DNA of 64,000 nucleotides from CAVSMC01 sp963798655 (GTDB lineage: Bacteria; Pseudomonadota; Gammaproteobacteria; Burkholderiales; Casimicrobiaceae), in the NCBI GenBank assembly GCA_963798655.1, contig CAWCUH010000004.1, positions 992,001 through 1,056,000 of the forward strand. Direction: 5' to 3'. A program made the position numbers and the translations under genes. Shown one piece after another: positions 16,776 through 25,235 of the stretch. Positions within the stretch are counted from its first letter, which is position 1. Each line of letters starts with the position of its first letter. The notes beneath the pieces are model-generated. The model saw only the letters and a program-made list of their open reading frames with translations. It ran no database searches and was not told where the DNA came from.

Positions 16776-17993
16776 CTACCGATGCTTCAACAGCAGTCGC
16801 AACGCGAACGCCATTGCTGCAGCGCCGATCGCGACGAAACCGACGCGATAGCTGGTGAACGTCGACAGCAGCGCGAATGTCGGCGGCCCGATCACGACGC
16901 CGCCGAAGCCGATGAATCCGGCGGCGCCGGTGATCGCGCCCGCTTCGCCGGCCGGAGCGTGGCGCGCGAGCTCGGAGAGCTGCACGCCGTTCCATCCGAT
17001 CGCCGTCGCGCCGAACATCGCGCAGACCACGAGCACCGCCGCCATCGGCCACGACGCGGCGAACGCCGCGGTGGCGAAAGCCCCGGCGCCGCTCAAAAGG
17101 CCGATCACGGCAAGGAGCCTGCGCGGCTTCACCGCGCGATCGGCAAGCGCGCCCCATACGATGCGCCCGACGATGCCGCCGGCGTTCGCAACGGTCAGCG
17201 CGATTCCGGCGCTCACGAGCGAGAAGCCGAGCGAGTCGTTCAAATAGACGACGAGAAAGCTCGTGAGGCAGACCTGCGTTGCCGCGTAGGTGAACGCGAC
17301 CCAGGCGAGCTCGGCGAGCGCCGGTGTCGTCAACACTCGCTTGATCGGCGCGAGAAGGTCGGCGCGGCGCAGCGATCCGCCGCCGGCGCGGTCGGCATCG
17401 AGCGTCGCGCGCGACGGCTGCGCCAGCGCGACGATCGCGACGCCGAGAATCGCGATCGCGACGAACGCCGTGCGCCATCCGACGAGAAGCGCTATCGGTG
17501 GCAGCACGGCGCCCGCGAGCGCGATGCCGCCCGGCACACCGGTCTGCTTGATCGAGAACGTCAGCGCGCGCCGCGACGGCGGCGCCGTGCGCGCGAGAAG
17601 CTGCGACGACGCCGGCGTGATCGGGCCGTAGCCGGCGCCGATCAGCAGCGGCGCGACGACGATCGCGCCGAGCGCGATGGACGGCACCGCCGCGCAGAGC
17701 GGCAGGAAGCCGACGCCCGCGGCGCACAGCAGCACGCAGACCTGCGATGTTCGGATCGAGCCGTGGCGCAGGATGAACGCGCCCGACACGAGGCTTGCGA
17801 GCGCGGACGCCGCGTAGACGATGCCGACGAACAGCCCGACGAATCGCGGCGATACGCCGAAGTCGCGTGCGAGCTCCGGTGCGAGCACGGCGCTCGATGC
17901 GAGCGCGAGCGACGTGTACACCTGGATCGCGAGCGTCACCGCGAGCGCGGTGAGCGCCGTCGAAACGCGGTCGCGGTCGGATGCGGCGTTCAT
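16776..17993 (-). CDS. Major facilitator superfamily transporter
   Basis: 405 residues with about 12 transmembrane segments. An A-motif-like loop (SGAFILRHGSIRTSQV) follows the second segment, and GALADRAVKPRRLLAVIG gives the second copy between segments 8 and 9. PPSRRALTFSIKQTGVPGGIALAG resembles CynX/YycB-type MFS carriers, but I would not assign a substrate. It is upstream of aceE in the same orientation with a 136-bp gap that contains a possible TACAAT -10 element for aceE (16688-16693, minus strand). Confidence 0.87.
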   Translation of the reverse strand: MNAASDRDRVSTALTALAVTLAIQVYTSLALASSAVLAPELARDFGVSPRFVGLFVGIVYAASALASLVSGAFILRHGSIRTSQVCVLLCAAGVGFLPLCAAVPSIALGAIVVAPLLIGAGYGPITPASSQLLARTAPPSRRALTFSIKQTGVPGGIALAGAVLPPIALLVGWRTAFVAIAILGVAIVALAQPSRATLDADRAGGGSLRRADLLAPIKRVLTTPALAELAWVAFTYAATQVCLTSFLVVYLNDSLGFSLVSAGIALTVANAGGIVGRIVWGALADRAVKPRRLLAVIGLLSGAGAFATAAFAASWPMAAVLVVCAMFGATAIGWNGVQLSELARHAPAGEAGAITGAAGFIGFGGVVIGPPTFALLSTFTSYRVGFVAIGAAAMAFALRLLLKHR

Positions 17994-18084
17994 CGGGCGG
18001 CGCGGCGAAGCCTGAGCGTGACCGGCATCACGCCGATGTTACAGCGCGCGACGCACGGCCATGCGAGCTCGCGGCGGGAACGCC

Positions 18085-18090
18085 TATAAT
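18085..18090 (+). promoter_or_regulatory. Candidate -10 element upstream of pepP
   Basis: A perfect TATAAT lies 26 bp before the pepP ATG at 18116. The matching -35 region (around 18062-18067, TGCGAG) is poor, so recognition would depend on an activator or an extended -10. The assignment is inferred from position. Confidence 0.4.
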
Positions 18091-18115
18091 GGCCCGCTCT
18101 TTTCGCAGGTGCCGA

Positions 18116-19435
18116 ATGGATCATCGACGACACGTCTACCGCAAGCGCCGCGACGCGCTGCTCGCACGGATGCGCGCGCAGTCCGGCGGTGGCGTCGCGC
18201 TCGTGCCGACCGCGGCAGAGGTCGCGCGCAATCGCGACTCGCATTTTCCGTACCGGCACGACAGCTACTTCTATTACCTCAGCGGATTTCCGGAGCCGGA
18301 AGCGGTCGTCGCGCTCGTCGCCGGTGACGATGGCGATCGGCACGTGCTCTTCTGCCGGCCGAAGAATCCGGAGCGCGAGGTCTGGGACGGCTTTCGTTAC
18401 GGGCCCGACGCGGCGCGCGAGATCTTCGGCTTCGACGACGCGTATCCGATCGCCGAGCTTGCCGAGCGGCTGCCCGAGCTCGCCGCCGATCGGCCGGCGA
18501 TCTACACGCCGCTCGGCCTCTTCGCCGACTGGGACCGGCGGATCACCGATGCGTTGAACGAGGTGCGCAACCGCGCGCGCACCGGCGTGAGCGCGCCATC
18601 GGAGATCGTCGACGTGCGCGACACGCTCGACGCGATGCGTCTGGTCAAGGACGCGCACGAGATCGAACTGATGCGCCGCGCGAACGCGATCTCCTCGGCG
18701 GCGCACCGGCGCGCGATGGCGAACACCCGTCCCGGCTGGTACGAATACCAGGTGGAGGCCGAGCTCGCGCACGAGTTCCTGCGCGAGGGCGCGCAGGCGG
18801 TCGCCTATCCGTCGATCGTCGCCGGCGGTCCGAACGCATGCGTCCTGCATTACCGTGACAACAACCGGCAGCTGCAGGACGGCGAGCTGCTGCTGATCGA
18901 TGCCGGCTGCGAATACCAGGGCTACGCTTCCGACATCACGCGCACCTTCCCGGTCGGCGGGCGCTTCAGCGCAGCGCAGCGCGACGTCTACCAGCTCGTG
19001 CTCGACGCGCAGCAGGCGTGCATCGACGCCGTGCGTCCCGGCGTCGACTTCCATGACTACCACAAGGTCGCCGAGCGCGTGCTCGCGCAGGGCTTCATCG
19101 ATCTGGGATTGCTTTCCGGCACGCTCGACGAAGCGCTCGAGTCGGGTAGCTACAAGCAGTTCTACATGCATCGCGCCGGACACTGGCTCGGCATGGACGT
19201 CCACGACGCCGGCCTTTACCAGCAGAAAGGCGCGTCGCAGAAGCTCGTGCCCGGAATGGTGCTCACCGTCGAGCCGGGCGCGTACATCCGTCGCGCCGAC
19301 AACGTCGCCGAGGCGTTCTGGGACATCGGCGTGCGCATCGAGGACGACGTGCTCGTGACCGAGCGCGGCGTCGACAACCTCACCGCCGCGACTCCGAAAA
19401 CGGTGGCCGACGTCGAGGCTGCATGCGCGCGCTGA
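18116..19435 (+). CDS. pepP: Xaa-Pro aminopeptidase (aminopeptidase P)
   Basis: 439 residues from the ATG at 18116 (MDHRRHVYRKRR), close to the 441 of E. coli PepP; the longer frame upstream is not conserved. It removes N-terminal residues that precede proline and uses two Mn2+ ions. The pita-bread metal ligands are in LLLIDAGCEYQGYASDITRTFP, HWLGMDVHD, LTVEPGAYI and GVRIEDDVLV. The N-terminal creatinase-like domain covers about residues 1-170 and includes SHFPYRHDSYFYYLSGFPEPEA in separate conserved blocks. It is followed after 29 bp by a UbiH-like gene, the usual pepP-ubiH pairing. Confidence 0.96.
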   Translation: MDHRRHVYRKRRDALLARMRAQSGGGVALVPTAAEVARNRDSHFPYRHDSYFYYLSGFPEPEAVVALVAGDDGDRHVLFCRPKNPEREVWDGFRYGPDAAREIFGFDDAYPIAELAERLPELAADRPAIYTPLGLFADWDRRITDALNEVRNRARTGVSAPSEIVDVRDTLDAMRLVKDAHEIELMRRANAISSAAHRRAMANTRPGWYEYQVEAELAHEFLREGAQAVAYPSIVAGGPNACVLHYRDNNRQLQDGELLLIDAGCEYQGYASDITRTFPVGGRFSAAQRDVYQLVLDAQQACIDAVRPGVDFHDYHKVAERVLAQGFIDLGLLSGTLDEALESGSYKQFYMHRAGHWLGMDVHDAGLYQQKGASQKLVPGMVLTVEPGAYIRRADNVAEAFWDIGVRIEDDVLVTERGVDNLTAATPKTVADVEAACAR

Positions 19436-19464
19436 CACGGTCCGTGCGACGCTCGGCGCGTTAG

Positions 19465-20616
19465 ATGCTGCACGACGTCGCGATCGTCGGCGCGGGGCCG
19501 GTCGGCGCGACGCTCGCCCTCGCGCTTGCCGGCTCGGACCTCGATGTCGTCGTGCTCGATGCGCGCGCGAGCGGCGAGCTCCCGCGCGGCGATCGCACGA
19601 TCGCGCTGTCGCATGGCGCGCGGCTGATCCTCGAGCGCGCCGGCGTCTGGCGCGCGCTCGCCTCGCCGGGAGCCGACGTCACGCCGATCACGTCGATCGA
19701 CATCTCGCAGGCCGGCGGCTTCGGCCTGACGCGACTCGACGCGGCCGAGCAGCGCTTGCCCGCGCTCGGCTACGTCGTCGCCTATCGCGCGCTGCAGGCG
19801 GCGCTCGACGCCGCGCTCGCCGCACGCCGCGTCGCCGTTCGCTGGAACGCGACGGTCACGCGCGTCGGTGGCACGCCCGCTTATGCGAGCGTCTTGCAGC
19901 AGGCGGACGCCGACGCGCTCACGGCGCGGCTTGCCGTCGTCGCCGACGGCAGCGGCACGATCGACGGCGCGGCGCGCTATCGCATCGACTACCGGCAGGC
20001 GGCGCTCGTCGCGACGCTCGATCTCTGCGTGCCGCATCGCGGTGTCGCGTACGAGCGCTTCACCGCCGAAGGTCCGCTCGCGCTGCTGCCGCAAGGCGAG
20101 CGCTACGGCCTGATCTGGACCGTTACGCAGCAGCGCGCGCAGGCGCTGGTCGCGCTCACCGAGCCGGCGTTCGTCGACGAGTTGAAGCGCTGCTTCGGAC
20201 CGCGCGCGAGCGCCGTCGTCGCAGCGTCGAGCCGGCGGACGTTTCCGCTCGCGCTCGAGCTCTCGACGGCTGCCGCGACGTCGCGCTCGATCGCGATCGG
20301 CAACGCCGCGCAGACGCTGCATCCGGTCGCCGGCCAGGGCGTGAATCTCGGGCTGCGAGACGCGCACGCGCTCGCACGCATGCTGCTCGACACGCCGCGC
20401 GAGGCGATCGGCACGCGCCCGATGCTCGATCGCTATACGGCATCGCGGCGCAGCGACCGGCTCGGCGGGGTCGCGCTGACGCACGGCCTCGTCGCTCTGT
20501 TCGGCAGCAACGCCGCGCCGCTGCGATGGCCGCGCGGCGTTGCACTGTCGCTGCTCGACGCCTGCGCGCCGGCGAAGCGTGCATTCGTGCGCACGATGCT
20601 GAACGGCCTTCGCTGA
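19465..20616 (+). CDS. ubiH: UbiH/UbiF/VisC-family FAD-dependent hydroxylase (ubiquinone biosynthesis)
   Basis: 383 residues. The FAD-binding GAGPVGATLALAL motif starts at residue 8, the DRTIALSHGA region follows, and GNAAQTLHPVAGQGVNLGLRDAHAL near residue 275 is the second flavin motif of this aromatic hydroxylase family. These enzymes hydroxylate the ring of octaprenyl intermediates on the way to ubiquinone. Position next to pepP favours UbiH (C6 or C4 hydroxylation), but UbiF, UbiL or UbiM-like specificity cannot be told from sequence. Gly-Asn-Ala-Ala-Gln replaces the more usual GNAAH. The next 263 bp carry no gene. Confidence 0.85.
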   Translation: MLHDVAIVGAGPVGATLALALAGSDLDVVVLDARASGELPRGDRTIALSHGARLILERAGVWRALASPGADVTPITSIDISQAGGFGLTRLDAAEQRLPALGYVVAYRALQAALDAALAARRVAVRWNATVTRVGGTPAYASVLQQADADALTARLAVVADGSGTIDGAARYRIDYRQAALVATLDLCVPHRGVAYERFTAEGPLALLPQGERYGLIWTVTQQRAQALVALTEPAFVDELKRCFGPRASAVVAASSRRTFPLALELSTAAATSRSIAIGNAAQTLHPVAGQGVNLGLRDAHALARMLLDTPREAIGTRPMLDRYTASRRSDRLGGVALTHGLVALFGSNAAPLRWPRGVALSLLDACAPAKRAFVRTMLNGLR

Positions 20617-20879
20617 CGCACGGCGCGGCCCGCGCCCGCACGCTGTCGTATACACGTTCGTTGGGTTGGCGCTCACTCGCGCGAAGAATTCGCACCGCAT
20701 TGCGTGTGCGTCGATCGCAGCCGCGTTTGCAATATTCGAGCCGCCAACACAAATGCGCGGACGCTGTTGCGCCAATGCAAATCGCACGGGCGAATTGTAT
20801 GACACGCATGTGACAGGTGCATCGGAATCGGTATAATTCATTCCCCTCGCGCCATCCGTTGCACTTCATCTTTCCCAGC
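20617..20879. other. Intergenic leader region upstream of the dusB operon
   Basis: There is no convincing ORF here. The base composition is visibly less GC-rich than the flanking genes, with AT-rich clusters around 20735, 20795 and 20830. It contains the dusB promoter (20810-20837). Such AT-rich upstream DNA is typical of fis operon promoters that bind Fis and IHF; the binding itself is inference. Confidence 0.6.
20810..20837 (+). promoter_or_regulatory. sigma70 promoter of the dusB-fis operon
   Basis: A -35 GTGACA (20810-20815, five of six bases match TTGACA) is separated by 16 bp from a perfect -10 TATAAT (20832-20837). Transcription would start near 20844, about 36 bp before the dusB ATG, with a C-rich initial region. 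In E. coli the dusB-fis promoter is growth-rate regulated; the same may hold here. Confidence 0.72.
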
Positions 20880-21959
20880 ATGCAGATCGGCCCTCATGTG
20901 ATCGCGACCCCGTTGTTCGTCGCGCCGATGGCGGGCGTCACCGATCGGCCGTTCCGGCAGTCGTGCAAGCGTCTTGGCGCGGGCTATGCGGTGTCCGAGA
21001 TGATCGCGTCGAATCCGCTGCTGTGGGCCACCGAGAAGTCGCGCCGCCGCGCCGATCACGCCGGTGAAGTCGAGCCGATCGCCGTGCAGATCGCCGGCAG
21101 CGATCCCGCGACGATGGCCGCCGCGGCGCGCTATAACGTCGAGCGCGGCGCGCAGGTGATCGACATCAACATGGGCTGCCCGGCGAAGAAGGTGTGCAAC
21201 GTCGCCGCGGGCTCGGCGCTGCTGTCCGACGAGTCGCGCGTCGCGCGCATCCTCGACGCCGTCGTTCGCGCCGTCGACGTGCCGGTGACGCTCAAGATCC
21301 GCACCGGCCCCGAGCCGGCGCGGCGAAACGCGGTGGACATCGCCCGGATCGCACAGTCGGCCGGCATCGCGGCGCTCGCGATCCACGGCCGCACTCGCGC
21401 GTGCATGTTCACGGGCGCCGTCGAATACGGGACGATCGCCGCGGTGAAGCAGGCGGTGTCGATTCCCGTCGTCGCGAATGGCGACATCGCGACGCCGGAG
21501 CAGGCGCGCGACGTGCTCGCGCTCACCGGCGCCGATGCGCTGATGATCGGCCGCGCGGCGCAGGGTCGCCCGTGGATCTTTCGCGAGATCGCGCATTTCA
21601 TCGCGCACGGCACGCGCTTGCCGGCGCCGACGGTCGAGGAGGCGCGCGCGATCGTCGCGCGCCACCTGGACGAGCACTATGAATTCTATGGCGAGCCCGC
21701 TGGCGTGCGGATCGCCCGCAAGCACATCGGATGGTATTCGAGGCACCTGGCAGGCGGTGACGCCCTGCGCCGGGAAGTCAATGCAACGGAATCGTCCGCG
21801 ACACAGATCGCGGCGGTACACCGTTTTTTCGACCGGCTCGCCGCGACGAGCGAACGCGTCGACTGCGAACCGGCCGCAGCCGGCGTCGTCGATGCGCGCG
21901 CAGCATTCGCCGCGTCGCGGCCGGATCGGCGATCGGGCGGGGAGGCCCTTGCGGCGTGA
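20880..21959 (+). CDS. dusB: tRNA-dihydrouridine synthase B
   Basis: 359 residues from the ATG at 20880 (MQIGPHVIATPLFVAPMAG). This FMN enzyme reduces uridines in the D-loop of tRNA. APMAGVTDRPFR opens the TIM barrel, the catalytic Cys is in NMGCPAKKVCN, and HGRTRACMF, VANGDI and MIGRAAQGRPWIF are the conserved FMN and tRNA-binding strands. The C-terminal helical domain covers about residues 250-340. The stop overlaps the fis start (GTGA), as in the widespread dusB-fis operon. A good sigma70 promoter lies directly upstream. Confidence 0.97.
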   Translation: MQIGPHVIATPLFVAPMAGVTDRPFRQSCKRLGAGYAVSEMIASNPLLWATEKSRRRADHAGEVEPIAVQIAGSDPATMAAAARYNVERGAQVIDINMGCPAKKVCNVAAGSALLSDESRVARILDAVVRAVDVPVTLKIRTGPEPARRNAVDIARIAQSAGIAALAIHGRTRACMFTGAVEYGTIAAVKQAVSIPVVANGDIATPEQARDVLALTGADALMIGRAAQGRPWIFREIAHFIAHGTRLPAPTVEEARAIVARHLDEHYEFYGEPAGVRIARKHIGWYSRHLAGGDALRREVNATESSATQIAAVHRFFDRLAATSERVDCEPAAAGVVDARAAFAASRPDRRSGGEALAA

Positions 21960-22210
21960 AGAAGACAGTCCGTTTGAATGGCAGCAACGAGATTGCACGC
22001 AGCGTCGAGAAGTCGCTCGACGAGTACTTTCGCCGCCTCGACGGCGAGCCGCCGCACGGCATCTACGACATGGTGATCTCGCACGTCGAGCGCGCAATGC
22101 TCGCGTCGGTGATGGATCGCGCGAACGGCAACCAGACGCAGGCGGCGGACATGCTCGGCGTGAATCGCAACACGCTGCGCACGAAGCTCTCGAAGTACCG
22201 GATCATGTAG
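21956..22210 (+). CDS. fis: DNA-binding protein Fis
   Basis: 84 residues from a GTG at 21956, overlapping dusB by four bases. Fis is a nucleoid-associated dimer that bends DNA and activates rRNA and tRNA promoters. The C-terminal helix-turn-helix NQTQAADMLGVNRNTLRTKLSKYRI is split by short turns and almost invariant across proteobacteria; the N-terminal part (about residues 1-40) forms the dimer arm. It is shorter than the 98-residue enteric protein, as is common in betaproteobacteria. It is translationally coupled to dusB. Confidence 0.96.
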   Translation: MKKTVRLNGSNEIARSVEKSLDEYFRRLDGEPPHGIYDMVISHVERAMLASVMDRANGNQTQAADMLGVNRNTLRTKLSKYRIM

Positions 22211-22263
22211 CGGGTCCGGCGACGCCCGAACCCGAACGCGCGTCGTTTCGCGCCGCGATCAGC

Positions 22264-23847
22264 ATGTCCGCTCCCGTCACGCAGGCACTGCTGTCCGTCT
22301 CCGACAAGACGGGCGTCGTCGATTTCGCGCGCGCGCTCGATCGCCTCGGCGTGAAGCTCCTGTCGACGGGCGGTACGGCAAAGGCGCTCGCCGAGGCCGG
22401 TCTGCAGGTGACCGAGGTCGGCGACTACACCGGCTTTCCGGAAATGCTCGACGGCCGCGTGAAGACGCTGCATCCGAAGGTTCACGGCGGCATCCTCGCG
22501 CGCCGCGACATCGCAGCGCACGCCGCGGCGCTCGAGCAGCACGCGATCCCGCCGATCGACCTCGTCGTCGTGAACCTCTATCCGTTTCGCGAAACCGTCG
22601 CGCAGCCCGGCTGCACGCTCGACGAGGCGATCGAGAACATCGACATCGGCGGCCCGACGCTCGTGCGCGCCGCGGCGAAGAACTGGCCCCACGTCGGCGT
22701 CGTCGTCGATCCGTCCGATTACACGTCGCTCGCCGCCGAGCTCGCGCGTAGCGGTCGCGTGCTGTCGACGGCGACGCGCTTCGCGCTAGCGCGCAAGGCG
22801 TTTTCGCATACGGCAGCCTACGACGGCGCGATCTCGAACTGGCTCACGGCGCGGGCCGCCGACGGCTCGTCGGTCGAGTTTCCCGACCGCATCAACCTGC
22901 AGGCAGCGAAAGTGCAGGACTTGCGCTACGGCGAGAATCCGCACCAGCGCGCGGCGTTCTACCGCGACGACCGCCCGGCGCCCGGTGCGCTCGCGCAATA
23001 TCGACAGCTGCAGGGCAAGGAGCTCTCGTACAACAACATCGGCGACAGCGACGCCGCGTGGGAGTGCGCGAAGGCGTTCGCCGGCGAAAACGCAGCTGCC
23101 TGCGTCATCGTCAAGCACGCGAACCCGTGCGGCGTCGCGCTCGCCGCAACGCCGGTCGAGGCATATCGCCGCGCATTCGCGACCGATCCGGTTTCGGCGT
23201 TCGGCGGCATCATCGCGTTCAACCGGCCGGTCGATGGCGCGACCGTCGACGCCGTGGCGGCGCAGTTCCTCGAAGTGCTGATTGCGCCCGGCTACACCGA
23301 CGACGCGCTCGCCGTGATCGCCGCGAAGAAGAACGTTCGCGTGCTGGAGATCGCAATGCCGGCCGAAGGCGGTGCGGCCGACGGCTGGGACTTCAAGCGC
23401 GTCGGCGGCGGCTTCCTCGTGCAAACCGCGGACGCGCTCGCAACGCGCGCGTCGGAGCTGAAAGTCGTCACGCAGAAGGCGCCGACGCCCGAGCAGGTAC
23501 GCGACCTGCTGTTCGCGTGGCGCGTCGCGAAGTACGTGAAGTCGAATGCGATCGTCTACTGCGGCGACGGTCGCACGCTCGGCATCGGCGCCGGGCAGAT
23601 GAGCCGCGTCGACTCGACGCGCATCGCGGCGAGCAAGGCGAAGGCTGCCGGCCTCTCGCTCGAGCGCTCGGTCGTCGCCTCGGACGCGTTCTTCCCGTTT
23701 CGCGATGGCCTCGACGTCGTCGCCGACAACGGCGCGATCGCGGTGATCCAGCCCGGCGGCAGCGTGCGCGACGACGAAGTGATCGCGGCTGCCGACGAGC
23801 GCGGCATCGCGATGGTCTTCACCGGGGTTCGCCACTTTCGCCATTGA
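22264..23847 (+). CDS. purH: Bifunctional AICAR transformylase / IMP cyclohydrolase
   Basis: 527 residues from the ATG at 22264 (MSAPVTQALLSVSDKTG). It catalyses the last two steps of de novo IMP synthesis. The IMP cyclohydrolase domain (about residues 1-200) contains LLSTGGTAKAL and VKTLHPKVHGGILARR; the formyltransferase domain (about 210-527) contains DLRYGENPHQRAAFYR, the catalytic KHANPCGVA and DPVSAFGGIIAFNR. It follows fis by 53 bp and purD follows by 98 bp, so the purine genes appear to share the fis transcript, possibly with an internal -10-like TAAAAT at 23879-23884. Confidence 0.97.
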   Translation: MSAPVTQALLSVSDKTGVVDFARALDRLGVKLLSTGGTAKALAEAGLQVTEVGDYTGFPEMLDGRVKTLHPKVHGGILARRDIAAHAAALEQHAIPPIDLVVVNLYPFRETVAQPGCTLDEAIENIDIGGPTLVRAAAKNWPHVGVVVDPSDYTSLAAELARSGRVLSTATRFALARKAFSHTAAYDGAISNWLTARAADGSSVEFPDRINLQAAKVQDLRYGENPHQRAAFYRDDRPAPGALAQYRQLQGKELSYNNIGDSDAAWECAKAFAGENAAACVIVKHANPCGVALAATPVEAYRRAFATDPVSAFGGIIAFNRPVDGATVDAVAAQFLEVLIAPGYTDDALAVIAAKKNVRVLEIAMPAEGGAADGWDFKRVGGGFLVQTADALATRASELKVVTQKAPTPEQVRDLLFAWRVAKYVKSNAIVYCGDGRTLGIGAGQMSRVDSTRIAASKAKAAGLSLERSVVASDAFFPFRDGLDVVADNGAIAVIQPGGSVRDDEVIAAADERGIAMVFTGVRHFRH

Positions 23848-23945
23848 CCGCGCGGCTTCAGGCGGTCCGCCGATCCTGTAAAATCCGCGCGCGACGCCAG
23901 CGATGATTTCGTCGTCGCGCGTCGCCATGCTGAGCGGATGAATCG

Positions 23946-25235
23946 ATGAACGTCCTCGTGATCGGCGGCGGCGGCCGCGAGCACGCGCTCGCGTGGAAGC
24001 TCGCGCAGTCGCCGCGGGTCGCCAAGGTCTTCGTCGCGCCGGGCAATGCCGGAACCGCGCGCGAGCCGGGCGTCGCGAACGTCGACATCGCCGGCATCGA
24101 CGCGCTCGTCGCGTTCGCGCGCCAGCAGTCGGTCGCGCTTACCGTCGTCGGACCGGAAGCACCGCTCGCCGCCGGCGTCGTCGACGCGTTCCGCGCGGCG
24201 GGTCTCGCGATCTTCGGTCCGACGCGAGCGGCCGCTCAACTGGAAAGCTCGAAGGATTTCGCGAAGGCGTTCATGGCGCGTCACGGGATCCCGACCGCCG
24301 GATACCGCACGTTCGGCGACGCCGCCGAAGCGCGCGACTACGTGAAGCAGCGCGGCGCGCCGATCGTCGTCAAGGCGGACGGACTCGCGGCGGGCAAGGG
24401 CGTCGTCGTCGCGACGACGCTCGCGCAGGCGATCGAGGCGATCGACGCGATGCTCGTCGACAACGCGATGGGCAGCGCCGGCGCGCGCGTCGTCGTCGAG
24501 GACTTCCTCGTCGGCGAGGAGGCGAGCTTCATCGTCATGGTCGACGGTAGCAACGTGCTGCCCCTTGCGTCGAGCCAGGACCACAAGCGCCTGCTCGACG
24601 GCGACGAAGGTCCGAACACCGGCGGCATGGGCGCGTATTCGCCGGCGCCGGTGGTCACGCCGGCGCTGCATGCGCGGATCATGCGCGAGATCGTGCTGCC
24701 GACGGTGGGCGGCATGGCGAGCGACGGCATGCTCTACACCGGCTTTCTGTATGCCGGCGTGATGATCGGCGCCGACGGCGCGCCGCGCGCGCTCGAGTTC
24801 AATTGCCGCCTCGGCGATCCGGAAACGCAGCCGATGATGGTGCGGCTGAAGTCCGATCTCGTCGATCTGCTCGCGCACGCGATCGAAGGAACGCTCGATC
24901 GCGCCGAAGCCGAATGGGACCGGCGCGCCGCGCTCGGTGTCGTGCTTGCCGCTGCCGGCTACCCCGATGCGCCGCGCAAGGGCGACGCGATCGAGGGCCT
25001 GGAGCGCGTGAACGAGGAAACGCATCCCGACTGCAAGGTATTCCATGCGGGCAGCGCGCTCGACGCAGCCGGCGTCGTGACGAGCGGCGGCCGCGTGCTC
25101 TGCGTGACCGCGCTCGGCGACTCCGTGAAGCAGGCGCAGAAGAGCGCGTATGCCGCGATCGCCGACATCCGCTTTGCCGGCATGCAGTTCCGCCACGACA
25201 TCGGGCATCGGGCGCTCGCGCCGCGGCGCGGCTGA
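23946..25235 (+). CDS. purD: Phosphoribosylamine-glycine ligase (GAR synthetase)
   Basis: 429 residues. It joins glycine to 5-phosphoribosylamine with ATP, the second step of purine synthesis. The N-terminal GGGGREHALAWKLAQS, the ATP-grasp core (VKADGLAAGKGVVVA, LPLASSQDHKRL, GPNTGGMGAYSP) and LEFNCRLGDPETQP are intact. It is placed after purH, and its stop shares one base with the hemF start (TGATG), so reinitiation is likely. The 98-bp purH-purD gap holds a GC-rich inverted repeat (GCGCGACG and its complement) but no obvious terminator tail. Confidence 0.97.
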   Translation: MNVLVIGGGGREHALAWKLAQSPRVAKVFVAPGNAGTAREPGVANVDIAGIDALVAFARQQSVALTVVGPEAPLAAGVVDAFRAAGLAIFGPTRAAAQLESSKDFAKAFMARHGIPTAGYRTFGDAAEARDYVKQRGAPIVVKADGLAAGKGVVVATTLAQAIEAIDAMLVDNAMGSAGARVVVEDFLVGEEASFIVMVDGSNVLPLASSQDHKRLLDGDEGPNTGGMGAYSPAPVVTPALHARIMREIVLPTVGGMASDGMLYTGFLYAGVMIGADGAPRALEFNCRLGDPETQPMMVRLKSDLVDLLAHAIEGTLDRAEAEWDRRAALGVVLAAAGYPDAPRKGDAIEGLERVNEETHPDCKVFHAGSALDAAGVVTSGGRVLCVTALGDSVKQAQKSAYAAIADIRFAGMQFRHDIGHRALAPRRG